Part shown: in pieces, positions 1 through 8,752 of the stretch
How the letters are laid out: every line of letters begins with the position of its first letter
How positions within the stretch are numbered: the stretch's first letter is position 1
Source of the DNA: Streptomyces griseoaurantiacus
Lineage (GTDB): Bacteria; Actinomycetota; Actinomycetes; Streptomycetales; Streptomycetaceae
Assembly (NCBI GenBank): GCA_014656015.1
Contig: BNBP01000047.1
Location: forward strand, 1 to 53,017
DNA: 53,017 nucleotides
Direction of reading: 5' to 3'
Translations under genes and position numbers: made by a program
The notes under the pieces: model-generated
Seen by the model: only the letters and a program-made list of their open reading frames with translations
What the model was told of the DNA's origin: nothing
Databases searched by the model: none

Positions 1-3000
1 CAGCTCCACGAACGTCGGGTCACCGGAAAGATCCGTGCGCATCACCAGCGTGTTCACGAAGAACCCGACCAACTCGTCCAAAGCCTCGTCCGTACGCCCC
101 GCCACCGGCGTACCCACCGGAATATCGCAGCCCGCACCCATCCGGGACAACAGCACCGCAAGCGAGGCCTGCAGCACCATGAACACCGTCACACCCTCGA
201 CACGCGCCAACTCCGCGACCCGGGCATGGACCTCCGCCGGAACACGGACCTCCACCCGCCCACCACGATGCGAGGCCACCGCCGGACGCGGACGATCGAA
301 CGGCAACGCCAACTCCTGCGGCACCCCGTCCAAAGCCTTCCGCCAGAACGCCAACTGCTCACTCAGAACACTCCCCGGATCACCCTCCTCACCCAGCAAC
401 TCCCGCTGCCACAACGTGTAATCCGCGTACTGCACCACCAACGGAGCCCACCCCGGCACACCACCCGCCACACGCGCCCGATACGCCACCGACACATCCC
501 GCGCCAACGGCCCCATCGACCAACCATCACCCGCGATGTGATGCACCACCATCAGCAGCACGTGCTCATCCGGCGCCACCCTCAACAACCACGCCCGCAG
601 GGGCATCTCCGCCGCCAGATCAAAGGCACGCACCGCCAACTCCGCGACAGCCCGCTCCACACCCGAACGCTCCACAACGGTCACCGGCAACTCGAAAGAC
701 TCGGGCGCAGGAAGAATCCGCTGCCGGGGAACACCCGCATCGGCAGTGAAGACCGTCCGCAAGACTTCGTGGCGGCCCACCACGTCGGCCAACGCCGAAC
801 GCAACGCCTCCACCTCCAGCACACCGGTCAACCGCACAGCCACCGGAATGTTGTAGGTCGCCGACGGCCCCTCCAACTCCCCCAGGAACCACAGCCGCTG
901 CTGGGCGAACGACAAGGGCATGCGCTCCGCGCGCTCGACCCGCACGAGCGGGCGCCTTCGTGCCGTGGACGTCGTCAGCCGGCTCACCAGAACGGCAGGG
1001 GTGGGCGCCTCGAAGACCGCGCGGACGGGCACCTCGGCCCCGAAGACCGAACGGATACGGCTCACCAGCCGGGTCGCCAGCAGCGAATGACCGCCGAGCT
1101 CGAAGAAGTTGTCGTCCACGCCGACCGCGGGCAGACCCAGCACCTCGGCGAACACCGCGCACAGCAGTTCCTCCTGGACCGTCGCCGGTCCCCGGCCGTC
1201 GCCGGACGCGCGGTACTCCGGGGCGGGCAGGGCCGCACGGTCGAGCTTTCCGTTCACCGTCAACGGCAGCGCGTCGAGGACCACCAGGGCCGAGGGCACC
1301 ATGTACTCCGGCAGCACGGAGCCGAGGTGGGCGCGCAGGGCCACGGTGTCGACGCCGCCGGGGTTGCCGGTGGCGGACACGATGTAGGCGACCAGTCGAC
1401 GGTCGCCGGGGCGGTCCTCGCGCACCACCACCGCCGACCGTGCGACGGCGGGGTGGGTGGCAAGCGCGGCCTCGACCTCGCCCAGCTCGATCCGGAAACC
1501 ACGGATCTTCACCTGGTCGTCGGTACGCCCGAGGTACTCCAGCTCCCCGTCCGCGTTCCAGCGGGCCAGGTCACCCGTGCGGTACATCCGCTCACCCGGA
1601 CCGCCGTACGGGTTCGCCACGAACCGCTCCGCCGTCAGTCCCGGCCGGTCCAGGTAGCCGCGCGCGAGCTGGGCACCGGCGAGGTACAACTCACCGGCAA
1701 CCCCCGGCGGTACCGGCCGCAGCCCCGCGTCCAGGACGAGGACTCCCGTGTGCGGTGCGGGCCGGCCGATGGGGACGCCGCCCGTCGTGTCCGGCTCCCC
1801 GGGGCCGAGGGTGAAGGTGACGCACCCGACGGCCGCCTCGGTGGGGCCGTACTCGTTGGTGACGAGGACGTCCGGGTGCGCGGACCGCCACCGGGTGAGC
1901 TGCTCGCCCGTGAGGTGCTCCCCGCCGACGACGAGGTCTCCCCGTTCGAACGCCCCGGTGGGCTCCTCGGCCAGCAGGCCGAGGTGACTCGGGGTCACCT
2001 TGAGGAAGGTGGGCGCCGGCCCGGCGGGAAGCCCTTCCCGGAGGTCCGCGATGCGCAGTGTGCCGCCCGCGAGCAGGGTGCCGTACAGGGGGGTGACGGT
2101 CAGGTCGAAGGCGGCCGAGGAGTGCAGCACCGTCCGCCCGCCCAGGCCGGGGTAGGCGCGGACGGCCCAGTCCAGGTAGTGGGTGACCGCCGCGTGGCTC
2201 ACCACGACGCCCTTGGGACGTCCGGTGGAGCCGGAGGTGTAGATGACGTAGGCGGGGTGGTCGGGCAGGAGGGCCGCTCCCCGCTCCTCCTGCGTGAGGT
2301 TGCCCGCGCCCTGGGCGGCCAGGACGTGCGCGGTCTCGGTCGCGTCGGTCACGAGGCGTGCCACGCCCTCGTCCACCGTGTAGGAGAGGGCCCGGTGGGT
2401 GACCAGCAGCTCGACCCCGGCGTCCCGCAGCATGTGTCCGACGCGGTCGGCGGGGTGGGCCGGGTCGACGGGCACGTAGGCGGCCCCGGTCTTGATCACC
2501 GCGAGGAGTGCGACGACGAGATCGGCGGAGCGGTCCATGAGCACCGCCACGCGTGCCTCCGGCCGGGCTCCCCTGTCCACGAGGGCGCGGGCGAGCCGGT
2601 TGGCGCGCGCGTTCATCTCGGCGTAGGTCAGCCCGCTGTCGTCGTGGACGAGCGCGGTCGCGTCCGGGGTGCGTGCGACCTGCGCCTCGATGAGGTCGAC
2701 CAGCGTGGTGGGCGCCGGCGCGGGGGTGGCGTCCTCGCTCGGCCTCGGCAGGAGCCGCTCCCGCTCGCCGGGCTGCAGGACGTCGACCCGGGTGACGGGC
2801 ACCGACGGGTCGGCGACCACCGCCCGAAGGACGAGGACGAAGCGCCGCACGACGGCCTCGGCGCTCGCGTGGTCGAACAGGTCCTTGGCGTAGGTGAGCG
2901 ATCCGGCCAGACCGGCCGCCGTGCCGTCCTCGGCGGTCCGCTCGGCGATCTGGAGGTCCAGGTCGAACTTGGCGGGCAGGGGGCCCGCGGGCAGCGTCTC

Positions 3001-6000
3001 GACGTGCAGTCCGGGCAGGTCGAGCCGGGCCGCTGCGGTGTTCTGGAGGGTGAGCATGACCTGGAACAGCGGGTGGCGGGCCATCGACCGGGCGGGGGCG
3101 AGGTCCTCCACCAGCCGCTCGAAGGGCACGTCCTGGTGGGTGTAGGCGGCGAGGTCCGTCTCGCGGGTCCTGGCCAGCAGCTGCGCGAAGGTCGGGGCGC
3201 CGGACAGGTCCGAGCGCAGGACGAGGGTGTTGACGAAGAAGCCGACCAGATCGTCCAGTGCCTCGTCGGTGCGGCCGGCGATCGGGGTGCCGAGGGGGAT
3301 GTCCTCGCCGGCCCCGAGCCGGTGCAGCAGGACGGCCAGTGCCGCCTGCAGCACCATGAACACCGTCACGCCCTCCGCCCTGGCCAGCTCCGTCACGGCG
3401 GCGTGGAGGCGGGCGTCGACGGTCAGTCCGACGGTGCCGCCCCGGTGGGAGGAGAGCGCGGGGCGCGGCCGGTCGAACGGCAAAGCCAGTTCCTGCGGCA
3501 GGTCGGCCAGTGCCGCGCGCCAGTGGTCGAGCTGCCGGGCCAGCACGCTGTCCGCGTCGCCCTCCTCGCCGAGCAGCTGCCGCTGCCACTGGCTGTAGTC
3601 GGCGTACTGCACCGACAACGTTGCCCATGCGGGGGCGCGACCGGCCTTGCGGGCCGTGTAGGCGGCCGACAGGTCGCGTGTGAGCGGGGCCAGGGACCAT
3701 CCGTCGCCCGCGATGTGGTGCACGACGAGCACCAGGACGTGCTCCTCGGGCCCCGTCTCCAGGAGCCGGGCCCGCAGCGGGATCTGGCTCGCGAGGTCGA
3801 AGCGGTGGTCCGCGGCCTCGGCGAGGGCGGCGTCGAGATCGGTCACGCGCCGGACGGGGAGGGACACCGCGGCCTCGTCCAGGGTGAGGACGCGCTGGTA
3901 CGGCTCCCCGGCCACCGTGGCGAACACGGTCCGCAGCACCTCGTGCCGCTCGACCAGGTCACGCAGGGCGTTCTCCAGGGCGTCGACGTCCAGCGATCCG
4001 GTCAGGCGCAGGGCGAGGGGGATGTTGTAGGTCGCCGAGGGTCCCTCCAACTCCCCCAGGAACCACAGCCGCTGCTGCGCGAAGGAGAGCGGTGTCCGCT
4101 CCGTCCGCCCGGCCCGCACCAGCGCCCGCCGCCGCTCGCCGGAGGAGGTGAGCCGGTCCGCGAGGGCGGCCGGGGTGGGCGCCTCGAAGACCGCCCGGAG
4201 GGGCACCTCGGTCCCGAGGACCGAGCGGATGCGGCTCACCAGCCGGGTCGCCAGCAGCGAGTGGCCGCCGAGCTCGAAGAAGTGGTCGTCCACGCCGACG
4301 GCGGGCAGCCCCAGGATGTCGGCGAACACGGTGCAGAGGAGTTCCTCCTGGACCGTTGCCGGTCCCCGGCCGCCCCCGGCCGCCTGATGCGCGGGAGCGG
4401 GCAGGGCCTTGCGGTCGAGCTTGCCGTTCACCGTCAACGGCAGCGCGTCGAGGACCACGAACGCCGAGGGCACCATGTACTCGGGAAGCACGGCCTGCAC
4501 GTGGCGGCGTACCGCGGCGACCTCCACGCTCTCCGGACCACCCACCGGGACCAGGTAGCCGACGAGACGCCGGTCGCCGGGGCGGTCCTCGCGCACCACC
4601 ACCGCCGACTGCGCGACGCCGGGGTGCGCGGCAAGCGCCGACTCGACCTCGCCCAGCTCGATCCGGAAACCACGGATCTTCACCTGGTCGTCGGTCCGCC
4701 CGAGGTACTCCAGCTCCCCGTCCGCGTTCCAGCGGGCCAGATCACCCGTGCGGTACATCCGCTCACCCGGACCGCCGTACGGGTTCGCCACGAACCGCTC
4801 CGCCGTCATCCCCGGACGGCCCAGATACCCCCGGGCAAGCCCCGCCCCCGCGAGATACAACTCCCCCGCCACACCCACCGGAACCGGCCGCAGCGCGGCG
4901 TCCAGCACATGGACACGGGTGTTCCAGATCGGTGCTCCGATGGGGACACCGCTGCCTCCGGTGTCGCCCTCGCAGGTCCAGGCGGTGACCTCGACCGAGG
5001 CCTCGGTGGGCCCGTAGAGGTTGTGCAGCGGCAGGCCGGCGAACACGTCCCGGAACTGTCCGACGACCTCGCCGGTGAGCGCCTCGCCGCTGCAGAACAC
5101 GGCGCGCAGCGTGGTGCAGGCGGCCGCGGTGGCTTCGCGGAGGAAGACCTGCAGCAGGGAGGGGACGAAGTGGGCGATCGTGACGCCCTCGCGTCGGATC
5201 AGTTCGGCGAGGTATGCGGGGTCGCGGTGGCCCGAGGGCTTGGCGACCACGATCCTGGCGCCGTGCAGGAGCGGCCAGAAGAACTCACGTACCGACACGT
5301 CGAAGCCGAAGGGTGTCTTCTGCAGCACCCGGTCTTCGGAGCTGAGTTGATAGGCGCCCTGCATCCAGGTCAGCCAGTTGACGACTCCCGCGTGGGGTAC
5401 GGCCACGCCCTTGGGCCGTCCGGTGGAGCCGGAGGTGTAGATGACGTAGGCGGGATGGGCCGGCCGCAGCGGAGCCCGGCGCTCGGCGTCGGTGGGGTCG
5501 GTGTCCTCGAGGTCCCGGAGTACGGCGAGCGTCTCGGGGGCGTCGACCGCGAGGTGGGGCGGGTGCGATTCGCCCAGGCGGGGGGCCAGGTCCGTGCTGG
5601 TGAGCACCAGCAGGGGCCGGGCGTCCTCGAGGACGTAGGTGACGCGTTCGGCGGGGTGGTCCGGGTCCACGGGCACGTAGGCGCCGCCCGCCTTGAGCAC
5701 CGCGAGGAGGGCGACGACCAGGTCGACGGAACGGTGCAGCATCACTGCGACCGGTGTCTCGGGGCCGGCGCCCCGGTCGATCAGCAGCCGGGCGAGGCGG
5801 TTGGCGCGCGCGTGCAGGTCCGCGTACGTCACCTCGGTGCCCTCGTGGACCACCGCGAGGGCGTCCGGGGTGCGGGCGGCCCAGGGCCGCAGCAGCTCCG
5901 GGAGGGTCGCCGCCGGTATCTCGCGGGCGGTGTCGTTCCACTGCTCCAGGACGAGGCGCTGCTCGGAGTCGCTCATCAGCGGGATCCGGTGGACGCGTTC

Positions 6001-7284
6001 GTCCGCCCCGGCCCGCGCCAGCCGGTTCAGCACGTCGAGGAATTGCGCGGCGTGCGCGCGCACGGCCTCGGGGTCGTACAGCTCGGGATTGCCCTCGGCG
6101 ACCACGGACATGCTGCCGTCGGACGACCTGTCGTACACCGATATCGACAGGTCGTTGAAATTGATGCCGCCGAGTGAGTGCGCGCGACTGGGGGCGCCAC
6201 CGAATGTCAGGTCGTAGTCGAAGGAGACGATATTGACCAGGAGCGGATAGAGTCCGCCGCCGCCCACGAGTTTCAGGTCCCTGAGGATGTCCTCGTAGCG
6301 GTATCGCTGATGCCTCAGGGCGTCCCGCACTCCGCGGGACACCTGCTTGACGAGTTCCCCGACGGTGTCCTTCGGCCGTACCGCGAGGCGCAGGGGAATG
6401 ATGTTCGCGGTCATTCCCGGTATGTCGCGCAGCGCGGTTTTACGGCCCAGGACGGGAACGCCGAGGACGAGGTCGTCCTGGCCGGTGGCGCGGTGTATGT
6501 ATACGGCGTTCGCGGCCAGTGCCAGGCCCGAAACGCTCGTCCCCAGGCGGCGCGCGGAGGAGCGGAGTTCCGCGGCTGCACCGGCCGGGACGTGGAGCGT
6601 GTGGCGGGTCAGTTCGCGGGGGGTGCCGGACGGTTCGCGGCCGCTGAGTCCGATCGCCCGGGGGAGGCCGGCCAGCCGTTCCGTCCAGTACTGACGGTCC
6701 TGTGCGAAGTCCGCGGAGGCCCGGTACTCGGCGTCGGCGTCCATGAGGACGGAGGCCGAGGGGAGGGCTTCGCCGGGGAGGGGGGTGCCGTCCCGCAACG
6801 CCGTGTAGACGGCGGCGACATGGGAGGCGATGCGGGAGCCCGCGAGCCCGTCGGCGATGATGTGGTGGATGCGCTGGTACCAGAAGAAGAGGCCGTCCTC
6901 GATCTTGAGGAGGGCCTCGGTGAACAGCTCAGCGCCTCGCAGGTCCACGGGCCGGCGCAGATCCGCCCGCATCCATTCCGCGGCGCGGGCGCGCGGGTCC
7001 TCGGTCTCGCTGAGGTCGACGGTGTGGAACGGCCAGTCGGTGGACGGGGCGGCGTACTGGCGGGGCGTGCCGTCCGGGTCTTCCTCGAAACGCAGGGCGA
7101 AACAGTCGATCTCGGAGACGGCCGTGCGTACGGCCTTCTCGAATAAGCGCGCGTCGACCGTTCCCCGGATCTCTATGTACTCGGCCATGTTGTAGATCGG
7201 GTTGTCCGGGTCCAGTTGCTGCGCATGCCATACGCCGAGCTGGCCGGCCATCAGGTCACGACGACCACCACGCGATCCAGACAT
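1..7284 (-). CDS. Non-ribosomal peptide synthetase, C-A-T-C-A-T-C..., 3' end outside window
   Basis: The first 2428 codons are visible, and the frame stays open exactly to the left edge. Domains in order: C1 (~10-440, HHIIADG at ~140); A1 (A3 motif YTSGSTGRPKG at ~616); T1 (GGHS, phosphopantetheine Ser1009); C2 (HHIAGDG at ~1189); A2 (A3 at ~1682); T2 (Ser2067); C3 (HHIAGDG at ~2248, incomplete). C1 resembles the N-terminal condensation domain of EntF, which puts an acyl or aryl acid on serine. Reading the pocket by eye against GrsA gives A1 = DVRHFSLVEK, close to serine codes (DVWHFSLVDK) but with Arg at position 239. A2 = DLTKVGEVGK, very close to the asparagine code DLTKLGEVGK. No epimerase or methylase is seen. 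A product beginning acyl-Ser-Asn-X is inferred. The ATG at 7284 was chosen because it lies just ahead of the first C-domain motif; its SD is weak. The gene starts an operon running off the window. Confidence 0.95.
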   Translation of the reverse strand, partial: MSGSRGGRRDLMAGQLGVWHAQQLDPDNPIYNMAEYIEIRGTVDARLFEKAVRTAVSEIDCFALRFEEDPDGTPRQYAAPSTDWPFHTVDLSETEDPRARAAEWMRADLRRPVDLRGAELFTEALLKIEDGLFFWYQRIHHIIADGLAGSRIASHVAAVYTALRDGTPLPGEALPSASVLMDADAEYRASADFAQDRQYWTERLAGLPRAIGLSGREPSGTPRELTRHTLHVPAGAAAELRSSARRLGTSVSGLALAANAVYIHRATGQDDLVLGVPVLGRKTALRDIPGMTANIIPLRLAVRPKDTVGELVKQVSRGVRDALRHQRYRYEDILRDLKLVGGGGLYPLLVNIVSFDYDLTFGGAPSRAHSLGGINFNDLSISVYDRSSDGSMSVVAEGNPELYDPEAVRAHAAQFLDVLNRLARAGADERVHRIPLMSDSEQRLVLEQWNDTAREIPAATLPELLRPWAARTPDALAVVHEGTEVTYADLHARANRLARLLIDRGAGPETPVAVMLHRSVDLVVALLAVLKAGGAYVPVDPDHPAERVTYVLEDARPLLVLTSTDLAPRLGESHPPHLAVDAPETLAVLRDLEDTDPTDAERRAPLRPAHPAYVIYTSGSTGRPKGVAVPHAGVVNWLTWMQGAYQLSSEDRVLQKTPFGFDVSVREFFWPLLHGARIVVAKPSGHRDPAYLAELIRREGVTIAHFVPSLLQVFLREATAAACTTLRAVFCSGEALTGEVVGQFRDVFAGLPLHNLYGPTEASVEVTAWTCEGDTGGSGVPIGAPIWNTRVHVLDAALRPVPVGVAGELYLAGAGLARGYLGRPGMTAERFVANPYGGPGERMYRTGDLARWNADGELEYLGRTDDQVKIRGFRIELGEVESALAAHPGVAQSAVVVREDRPGDRRLVGYLVPVGGPESVEVAAVRRHVQAVLPEYMVPSAFVVLDALPLTVNGKLDRKALPAPAHQAAGGGRGPATVQEELLCTVFADILGLPAVGVDDHFFELGGHSLLATRLVSRIRSVLGTEVPLRAVFEAPTPAALADRLTSSGERRRALVRAGRTERTPLSFAQQRLWFLGELEGPSATYNIPLALRLTGSLDVDALENALRDLVERHEVLRTVFATVAGEPYQRVLTLDEAAVSLPVRRVTDLDAALAEAADHRFDLASQIPLRARLLETGPEEHVLVLVVHHIAGDGWSLAPLTRDLSAAYTARKAGRAPAWATLSVQYADYSQWQRQLLGEEGDADSVLARQLDHWRAALADLPQELALPFDRPRPALSSHRGGTVGLTVDARLHAAVTELARAEGVTVFMVLQAALAVLLHRLGAGEDIPLGTPIAGRTDEALDDLVGFFVNTLVLRSDLSGAPTFAQLLARTRETDLAAYTHQDVPFERLVEDLAPARSMARHPLFQVMLTLQNTAAARLDLPGLHVETLPAGPLPAKFDLDLQIAERTAEDGTAAGLAGSLTYAKDLFDHASAEAVVRRFVLVLRAVVADPSVPVTRVDVLQPGERERLLPRPSEDATPAPAPTTLVDLIEAQVARTPDATALVHDDSGLTYAEMNARANRLARALVDRGARPEARVAVLMDRSADLVVALLAVIKTGAAYVPVDPAHPADRVGHMLRDAGVELLVTHRALSYTVDEGVARLVTDATETAHVLAAQGAGNLTQEERGAALLPDHPAYVIYTSGSTGRPKGVVVSHAAVTHYLDWAVRAYPGLGGRTVLHSSAAFDLTVTPLYGTLLAGGTLRIADLREGLPAGPAPTFLKVTPSHLGLLAEEPTGAFERGDLVVGGEHLTGEQLTRWRSAHPDVLVTNEYGPTEAAVGCVTFTLGPGEPDTTGGVPIGRPAPHTGVLVLDAGLRPVPPGVAGELYLAGAQLARGYLDRPGLTAERFVANPYGGPGERMYRTGDLARWNADGELEYLGRTDDQVKIRGFRIELGEVEAALATHPAVARSAVVVREDRPGDRRLVAYIVSATGNPGGVDTVALRAHLGSVLPEYMVPSALVVLDALPLTVNGKLDRAALPAPEYRASGDGRGPATVQEELLCAVFAEVLGLPAVGVDDNFFELGGHSLLATRLVSRIRSVFGAEVPVRAVFEAPTPAVLVSRLTTSTARRRPLVRVERAERMPLSFAQQRLWFLGELEGPSATYNIPVAVRLTGVLEVEALRSALADVVGRHEVLRTVFTADAGVPRQRILPAPESFELPVTVVERSGVERAVAELAVRAFDLAAEMPLRAWLLRVAPDEHVLLMVVHHIAGDGWSMGPLARDVSVAYRARVAGGVPGWAPLVVQYADYTLWQRELLGEEGDPGSVLSEQLAFWRKALDGVPQELALPFDRPRPAVASHRGGRVEVRVPAEVHARVAELARVEGVTVFMVLQASLAVLLSRMGAGCDIPVGTPVAGRTDEALDELVGFFVNTLVMRTDLSGDPTFVEL

Positions 7285-7690
7285 CCCACACCCCGGTCAA
7301 CGCTCGCGCTCCGAACAGGAGCAATTACGAAAAGCAATTCAACGGTTATGTTGATCCACTTCACCTTCTCAAGCGGTAGTGGAAACTGTCAACCATCCGA
7401 GGACATTGGGTGGTTAGTGGCCGATTGATGCACTTTCACGCCGGGCGCTTCACCCCACTTCACACCCCTCGGCGCCGGTTCCCGCCGAGGTGAAGACACA
7501 CGGAATCTCCACACCGGCGGGAATTTCTCGTGTCACCCATTAATGGCGTGCCGGGGCCGCGGTGTATACGATTTCTGCTGGCATATACATGACGACTCTT
7601 CGCGACTCCACTCCTTGCGATCCCGGCATTCTCGGAGCATGCGGAGGTGGGCCACACGGTGTCCGGGACGGACTGAGCCCGGTGGCCCTC
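7285..7690. promoter_or_regulatory. Intergenic region upstream of the NRPS, unusually AT-rich
   Basis: About 400 bp separate the HxlR gene from the NRPS start, both on minus, so this span should hold the HxlR terminator and the NRPS promoter. The part at 7285-7440 is clearly more AT-rich than its surroundings. A perfect TTGACA (minus strand, 7392-7387) lies about 100 bp upstream of the NRPS start, but no convincing -10 follows at the usual distance. An inverted repeat CCTCGGCG / CGCCGAGG sits at 7467-7490. I looked for the actinobacterial iron box (TTAGGTTAGG...CCTAA type) and saw none. Confidence 0.45.
7467..7490 (-). terminator. Hairpin between HxlR gene and NRPS
   Basis: The perfect 8-bp arms CCTCGGCG and CGCCGAGG enclose an 8-nt loop about 200 bp past the HxlR stop. 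It has no U-tract. It could be a terminator for the upstream operon or a leader structure of the NRPS transcript. Confidence 0.35.
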
Positions 7691-8065
7691 TCACTCGCCT
7701 TCCGGCGCCCCGGCCGGTGCGGCGGGCAGCGGGATCCAGGTGTGCGACCACGTGATGACCGCCTCGATGACCGGTTCCAGGTCCCGGCCCTTGGCGGTGA
7801 GGTCGTACCGCACCCGAACCGGCGTCTCCGGCACGACATGACGCTCGATCAGTCCCTCGCGCTGCAGTTCGCGCAGGCGTTGCGCCAGCATGGTGTCGCT
7901 AAGTCCGGGCACGGCGTCCCTGATCTGCGCGTACCGGCACTGACCGGTGAACAGCGCCCGCAGGATCGCGCCGGTCCAGCGCGCGCCGATCAGTTCGATC
8001 GCCGTGTGGAAGCGCGCGCAGACCGGGTGGACGTCCAGCGTGCCGGGTGCCGGGTCGGTGGTCAT
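7691..8065 (-). CDS. HxlR-family transcriptional regulator
   Basis: This is a 124-aa winged-helix protein of the HxlR/DUF24 family, a group of one-domain regulators that often sense quinones, aldehydes or thiol oxidation. Family features visible are the VCARFHTAIELIGARWTGAI block (first helix), the RYAQIRDAVPGLSDTMLAQR recognition region and the ending RYDLTAKGRDLEPVIEAV. The ATG at 8065 overlaps the stop of the upstream FMN reductase by ATGA, so the two are probably translationally coupled. A longer frame upstream is only a shadow of the reductase. A lone Cys near residue 16 (VHPVCARF) could be the redox-sensing residue known in some family members; that is inference. It probably regulates its own operon. 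Confidence 0.9.
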   Translation of the reverse strand: MTTDPAPGTLDVHPVCARFHTAIELIGARWTGAILRALFTGQCRYAQIRDAVPGLSDTMLAQRLRELQREGLIERHVVPETPVRVRYDLTAKGRDLEPVIEAVITWSHTWIPLPAAPAGAPEGE

Positions 8066-8640
8066 GGCGCGGCGGGTGCGCGCAGCGGGCGCAGGGCCTC
8101 GGTGACGCGCACGAGTTCGTCGAGCATCGCCTTCGCGGAGCCGGTCATGACGTCGTTGGGCACCAGGCGCCTGTCCTCGTCGAGGAGTTGGTTCACGAAG
8201 GGGATGGAGACGGCCTCGAAGACGGGCGTCATCTTCAGGGTGGTCACCACCTGCTTGATCATCTGTGCCGCGCGGGTGCCCGCCGAGACGCCGCCGTAGC
8301 TGACCATGCCCACCGGCTTGTACTGCCACTCGCTGTGCAGGTAGTCGATCGCGTTCTTCAGCTCGGCGTTGTAGCCGTAGTTGTACTCCGGCATGACGAA
8401 CACGAAGGCGTCGGCCTCGGCGACCTTGGCGCTCCAGTCGCGGGTGTGCTGGTGGGTGTAGCGGCCGAGCCGCGGGTGGTGGGGTTCGTTCATGAAGGGG
8501 AGGTTCACCTCGGCGAGGTCCACCACCTCCACCTCGTCGAAGCCGCCGTGCGCCGCGGCCTCCGACTCGATCCAGTGCGCGACGCTCGGGCCGACGCGCC
8601 CGGGGCGCGTGCTCGCCACGATGATCTCCAGCTTGCTCAT
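8062..8640 (-). CDS. NADPH-dependent FMN reductase (flavodoxin-like fold)
   Basis: This 192-aa protein begins MSKLEIIVASTRPGRVGPSV, the phosphate-binding loop of the NADPH:FMN reductase (YieF/ArsH-like) family. It has the PEYNYGYNAELKNAID flavin loop near residue 80 and the SYGGVSAG motif near 110. Such enzymes reduce FMN, quinones or azo dyes with NAD(P)H. The start at 8640 has a good SD (GGAAGG). The gene overlaps the HxlR regulator by 4 nt and follows the GST-like gene by 112 bp. Its partner may be a quinone-type substrate handled with the GST, or one of the flavin monooxygenases upstream; the shared operon with HxlR favours stress or detoxification. Confidence 0.9.
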   Translation of the reverse strand: MSKLEIIVASTRPGRVGPSVAHWIESEAAAHGGFDEVEVVDLAEVNLPFMNEPHHPRLGRYTHQHTRDWSAKVAEADAFVFVMPEYNYGYNAELKNAIDYLHSEWQYKPVGMVSYGGVSAGTRAAQMIKQVVTTLKMTPVFEAVSIPFVNQLLDEDRRLVPNDVMTGSAKAMLDELVRVTEALRPLRAPAAP

Positions 8641-8683
8641 GCGGACGTCTGCCTTCCTTGGGGGGACCGAGGGACGCCCGATG

Positions 8684-8702
8684 CTACTCAATTCATGAGT
8701 GG
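8684..8702. promoter_or_regulatory. Palindrome upstream of FMN reductase, HxlR-operator candidate
   Basis: CTACTCA-ATTCA-TGAGTGG forms an inverted repeat with perfect ACTCA/TGAGT inner arms. It lies 44 bp before the reductase ATG, in a locally AT-rich patch of the 112-bp gap after the GST gene. The outer half-site CTACT also occurs in the palindrome at 9742-9760. HxlR proteins bind such AT-centred inverted repeats; assigning it to the HxlR gene at 7691 is inference. Confidence 0.45.
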
Positions 8703-8752
8703 ATAAGGAAACCTGAGTCTTCCGAATCCCCTCACATCGGGGCTGTCCGACC

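Noticed and set aside
1691..3700. Long minus-strand frame inside the NRPS
   Set aside because: It is a different frame of the same strand, rich in Arg and Pro with no domain, whereas the NRPS frame is continuous across it.
226..6177. Nearly 2000-codon open frame on the plus strand
   Set aside because: It lies opposite the NRPS and has the Arg/Gly/His-rich composition of an antisense shadow of a high-GC gene; the minus frame has full C-A-T domain motifs.
7216..7428. 70-codon plus-strand frame in the NRPS promoter region
   Set aside because: No SD, no recognisable features, and it overlaps the NRPS start in antisense.
7285..7690. Iron box (DmdR-type) upstream of the NRPS
   Set aside because: Searched because the first module is EntF-like, but no TTAGGTTAGG-like inverted repeat is present.
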